Shown here in pieces: positions 61,401-64,000 of a stretch of 64,000 bases of DNA. The translations under genes and the position numbers were made by a program. Origin of the DNA: Thermoanaerobaculia bacterium (GTDB taxonomy: Bacteria; Acidobacteriota; Thermoanaerobaculia; Multivoradales; Multivoraceae); NCBI GenBank assembly GCA_022823665.1, contig JAJEHN010000009.1, positions 186,001 through 250,000 of the forward strand, given 5' to 3'. Position 1 is the stretch's first letter. Each line of letters begins with the position of its first letter. The notes under the pieces are model-generated. The model saw nothing but the letters and a program-made list of their open reading frames with translations. It had not been told where the DNA came from and did not search any database.

Positions 61401-64000
61401 CGCCAAAGGCCCTGACACTGAACTACGCACTCACCGGTACCGCCACGCACGGCGCGGACTACGCGATCAGTGGCGTCACCGGAACGTCCGGGACCGTCTC
61501 CGTGGCGAAGGACGACACGTCCGCCTCGATTCCCGTCACCATCACGAACGACGCCGTGGCCGAGGGCGACGAGACGATTGTCCTCACCCTGACGGACGGC
61601 GACGGCTACTCCGTCGGAACGCCAGGCAGCATCGTAATCACGCTGCGCGACGACGAGCCGGTGGTCTCCGTGTCGGCCGCCGCGACGAGCATCGTGGAGG
61701 GAGCGACGGCGAACTTCACGGTGAGCACCCGCGGCGCCACGACGACCGCTCTCACCGTGAGCCTCAACGTGACGCAGCAGGGGGACTTCGCCGCCGCCGG
61801 AGGTGCCGGACCGCGCTCGGTGACGATCGCCCGCGGCGCCAGTTCGGCGACGCTCGCCGTCGACACGACAAACGACGGCACGGACGAGCCGAACGGTTCG
61901 GTGAAGGCCACCCTGGTCGCCGCCAGCGGCTACACGATCGCCCCGGCGCCCGGCAACGCCGCGGAGATCACGGTGGAGGACAACGACGAACCGAAGTCCG
62001 TAACGACCCTGTCGGCCGCGCCGAATCCGGTGGACGAGGGGGCGGCCAGCGTGATCACCGTAACGCTCGACCGGGCACTCCCCAACGCCGTTACCGTGCC
62101 CATCGTGACTACGGCAGGCACGGCCGAGACGGGGGACTACACGGCGCTTACGTCCATCACCGTGCCGGCCAGCCAGAATACGGGCACGGGTTCCCTTGTC
62201 ACGACGAGGGACGCGGACACCGACAACGAAACGGTCACCTTGAGGCTCGGCGCCTTGCCGCAGGAGCTGGAAGCCGGTTCACCCGCCAGCGTCACGGTGG
62301 AGATCACCGACACGACGCCCGTGGTGACGCTCAGGGCGGCGCCCAACCCGGTAACGGAGGGAGCGAACGCGTCGGTAACGGCGTCCCTGTCCCGGACGTG
62401 GAACGCCACACTCCAGATTCCGCTCACGGTTACGCGGGTGACGGCGGAAACGAACGACTACACCGTGCCGGCGCGGATCTCCATTCCCGCCAACACGGCG
62501 GAAGCCGCGGTCACCCTGGCTACAACGGACGATTCCGACACGGACGACGAGGAGCTCACGGTCGCCATCGACCGGACCTCCCTGCCGTCCGTGGTCCAGG
62601 CGGGCGACCCCTCGAGCGTGGACATGGTCATCGCGGACACGACGACGAAACCAGGCGACAAGCCGCGCGTCAGCCTGTCCGTCTCGCCCTCCACGGTTAC
62701 GGAGGGGACGAACGCGAGCGTCCAGGCGACCCTGTCCGGAAGCCTCGCCGCGTCGGTGACGATTCCGCTACTCGTCTCGCCCGGCAGCGCGGAGGCCGGA
62801 GACTACACGCCGCCGGCGAGCATCGTCATTCCAGGGGGGAAGACGTCCGCGACGTCGAATCTGATCACGACGACCGACGAGGATCTCGACAACGAGACCC
62901 TGAGCATCTCTCTCGGAGCCCTTCCCGACACGGTGCAGCGCGGGTCGCCGAGCAGCGTCGCGGTCACGATCAGGGATACGACGGCCCCCGCCGCCGTCAG
63001 CCTGTCCCTCTCGCCCGCTTCCGTACTCGAGGGCGCCAACTCCGCGGTGACCGCTACCCTCTCGAAAGCGATGAGCCGGACCGTGGTCATTCCGCTCGTC
63101 GAAACGATGATCACTGCCGAGCCGGGCGACTGCGTGACGCCCGGCGTCATTGTCATCCCGGCGGGAAGCCGCGCCGTTTCGGGGGCCATCAGCACGACGG
63201 ACGACGATGATGACGATCAGGAACTCGTGCAGCTGTCCCTCGGCTCCCTGCCCGTCGGTCTCCGCCCCGGAACGCCTTCGAGCGTCACGCTGACCATCCG
63301 CGACGCGGACGGCGGTGGTGGAGGTGGAGGGGGTGGGGGTGGGGGTGGGGGTGGAGGTCCGCCGCCACCGGGACCGCCGCCGCCACCGGGACCGCCGCCA
63401 CCACCGGGACCGCCGCCGAGCGGAGGCCCGACCGCTCACTTCGAAATCCTCGGCGCCGACTGTGACGAAAATCTGTGCACGACGCTGACCGGCGTACGCG
63501 TCACCTTCCAACCCGCGTCCAGCGGCGGCGCTCTCCTTTGGGACTTCGGCGACGGCAGGATCTCGAGATCGGCCCGTCCGGGGCACTCTTGGGAGGCGCC
63601 CGGTTTCCACATGGTCACGTTGACGCAAGGAAGCGGCGAAGCCGTCGCGATGGCTTCGCGGAACGTCCTCGTTCGCGCCCGCGACCCAGACGGCTATTGC
63701 GAACCCGACGACACGATCCTGTGTCTGCGTGACTCGCGCTACTCGGTCTCGGTGGAGTGGGAAACCGGCGACGGGACGGCGGGACAGGCCCGGGTGACTC
63801 ACGCCGGCACGAACGACTCCGGGCTGTTCTGGTTCTTCGACCGGGTCAACTGGGAGATACTGATCAAGGTACTCGACGGCTGCGCGATCAACGGCCACGT
63901 CTGGGTGTTCGCGGCCTCAACCACGGACCTTGGCTATCTCATCCGGGTAACGGACACGGCCACCGGCGACGTCTGGGAGAGTTCGAACGAACCCGGAATG
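58439..64000 (+). CDS. Giant secreted Calx-beta repeat protein, 3' end beyond the window
   Basis: The frame is open from the GTG at 58439 to the last base (1854 codons) with no stop. A signal peptide is visible (PWLCPLVAGVLIVTVAPAASAQ region, about 22-42). About a dozen Calx-beta-like repeats follow, marked by VTEG or VDEG near each start and DND or TDD acidic turns. Then come a poly-Gly/Pro-Gly linker (about 1625-1662), a PKD-like unit (LLWDFGDGRISR) and the first part of the domain shared with the metzincin (SGLFWFFDRVNWEILIKVLDG). It likely binds calcium and acts in adhesion or matrix. GTG at 58466 is an alternative start. Confidence 0.88.
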   Translation, partial: MKSERGARHVALVPPRRGRAIPWLCPLVAGVLIVTVAPAASAQTSAEVSVGFVEVGTSTAINEQIEPAANNDRLEFDVRVAISQAQLVAVPFRLCFSGEATIGSGGDYVLLGAGGQGTTTLDPSGCTTSEIAANDQAWVRALSLRGDNEDELTETIVAAVSEDPNAALPAGVTISSTAASATMRIRDNDPTTVTMKHTDAPASVIDENGGRTAIEIQLGRELQNGETVTTPLTFTLTEASDPKNGNYFATSYGGKAVSQSGDRSKFALVFSAGARTGNLYIVGAPNTLTDNVGIEVQYGTGARAPSSTGMDGGITYRQDQIAIAIANDDGLPSLNVSPGGAITEGGSATFTISKTPNANPTDDVPLNVQLRVSQQGAYAPVTSLGDKAINLTSNSAAYSVTTLNDNTDELPGSVAVTLLPPISGSRFRYLLGVSTATVAVTDNDPTTVTLSAPTGDVTEGGTKTLTVSLSRALVSGESLTVPLSFGGDATFGTDYALSAPDPTPTGVSYANLASANLATNPPTITFTGGTGASPSATISLNVTPDAHNEAKEALTVALGTLTPSGMDGGVQAAPGSLSFNALDANKPEVRVSRASSFVTEGTDARFTLTANPAPSADISVNLSIQATRNYVGGANKGNKQIQIKAGATTATWDVPTLRDAVDKPRGTITATVKPGTGYAPAKSGASATVETRDDDPTTVTLSVLRDEALEQTNKAGLIRLTIGRKLVQGEELTVPVSVSSESSTRYRLSKYENTLEGIVSLHSFDSSTNTATFHPQESPSEVHLFVGVTALRDANKADEAITVSIPASSSGGAPRLGVTNLDGGATGSRTGDGVIRMLDSAVKNTVRVTGGAAVTEGTAATFTVALDGVPRTDFQARVRLEQQGSFAAASQLGQRNITFLGGGPTSRTFTVATEDDNSDEAHGHIRATIVANPAYKVAAAPDNEATITVNDNDDPPLTTPIAAFGSATATVDEAAGSTAASLSLSLAAPKALTLNYALTGTATHGADYAISGVTGTSGTVSVAKDDTSASIPVTITNDAVAEGDETIVLTLTDGDGYSVGTPGSIVITLRDDEPVVSVSAAATSIVEGATANFTVSTRGATTTALTVSLNVTQQGDFAAAGGAGPRSVTIARGASSATLAVDTTNDGTDEPNGSVKATLVAASGYTIAPAPGNAAEITVEDNDEPKSVTTLSAAPNPVDEGAASVITVTLDRALPNAVTVPIVTTAGTAETGDYTALTSITVPASQNTGTGSLVTTRDADTDNETVTLRLGALPQELEAGSPASVTVEITDTTPVVTLRAAPNPVTEGANASVTASLSRTWNATLQIPLTVTRVTAETNDYTVPARISIPANTAEAAVTLATTDDSDTDDEELTVAIDRTSLPSVVQAGDPSSVDMVIADTTTKPGDKPRVSLSVSPSTVTEGTNASVQATLSGSLAASVTIPLLVSPGSAEAGDYTPPASIVIPGGKTSATSNLITTTDEDLDNETLSISLGALPDTVQRGSPSSVAVTIRDTTAPAAVSLSLSPASVLEGANSAVTATLSKAMSRTVVIPLVETMITAEPGDCVTPGVIVIPAGSRAVSGAISTTDDDDDDQELVQLSLGSLPVGLRPGTPSSVTLTIRDADGGGGGGGGGGGGGGGGPPPPGPPPPPGPPPPPGPPPSGGPTAHFEILGADCDENLCTTLTGVRVTFQPASSGGALLWDFGDGRISRSARPGHSWEAPGFHMVTLTQGSGEAVAMASRNVLVRARDPDGYCEPDDTILCLRDSRYSVSVEWETGDGTAGQARVTHAGTNDSGLFWFFDRVNWEILIKVLDGCAINGHVWVFAASTTDLGYLIRVTDTATGDVWESSNEPGM
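63311..63424 (+). repeat. Poly-Gly then Pro-Gly linker coding repeat
   Basis: A run of GGN codons (about 15 Gly) is followed by three PPPP(P)G-type units in the Calx-beta gene. The DNA is a simple G-rich then C-rich repeat that would be prone to length change. The linker separates the Calx-beta array from the PKD-like and C-terminal domains. Confidence 0.8.

Noticed and set aside
58439-63300. Regular repetition that could suggest a CRISPR or DNA repeat array
   Set aside because: The repetition is at protein level (Calx-beta domains); no short identical DNA repeats with spacers are present.

Overview
The window is a continuous 64 kb piece of a GC-rich bacterial chromosome. It is gene-dense, with many ATGA/GTGA stop-start overlaps and frequent GTG/TTG starts. 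An alternative-complex-III-like cluster, many lipoprotein and periplasmic c-type cytochromes, a DUF5916 barrel protein, a TolB-propeller/amidohydrolase fusion and FN3 or Calx-beta exoproteins with a shared C-terminal domain suggest an Acidobacteriota-like organism. This placement is inferred from gene content; there is no rRNA or other taxonomic marker here. I saw no phage, IS, CRISPR, rRNA or tRNA genes.

Layout. 0-3.4 kb (minus): permuted ATP-grasp / alpha-E / transglutaminase operon, then a partial STAS protein. 3.5-9.8 kb: pilin-like protein, palindromic repeats, NIPSNAP lipoprotein, alpha/beta hydrolase, cytochrome c', beta-helix/diheme cytochrome pair, SCO protein. 9.8-19.4 kb (plus): a seven-gene respiratory operon behind a good sigma70-type promoter: ActA, ActB and ActE, a CydA-like membrane protein, a cytochrome with a CX3CH motif, a membrane cytochrome, and a diheme/ethylbenzene-dehydrogenase-like protein. 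No NrfD-type ActC or ActD gene is present. 19.5-28.4 kb (plus): a set in which three proteins share a PCP_red-like domain: a double-USP fusion, a small zinc-ribbon protein and a NirJ/Ahb-like radical SAM enzyme. They are accompanied by an Mrp-type ATPase, a cysteine-less FGE-like protein, an amidohydrolase, an MFS carrier and a GNAT protein. 28.8-32.7 kb (minus): hydroxyacid dehydrogenase, Wzt-like ATPase, MetG. 32.8-34.6 kb: ECF sigma factor, probable anti-sigma and membrane protein. 34.6-50.1 kb: mixed metabolism (LLM oxidoreductase, SDR, GCS2-like ligase, flavin reductase, metzincin, sulfatase, SHMT, enoyl-CoA hydratase, MFS, NfeD/flotillin, L28), including a peroxiredoxin-like gene whose expected catalytic Cys codon is an in-frame TGA. 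50.3-57.8 kb: Tat-exported ThDP enzyme, DUF5916 protein, amidohydrolase fusion. 58.4 kb to the end: a very large Calx-beta exoprotein, cut by the window edge.

The two most interesting points are the probable selenoprotein at 43.6 kb (UPYC motif followed by a hairpin), and the joined respiratory and PCP_red/radical-SAM regions. The latter may be an unusual electron-transfer complex with its own tetrapyrrole or cofactor maturation set. The sequence shows the domains and gene order; the functional link is inference.
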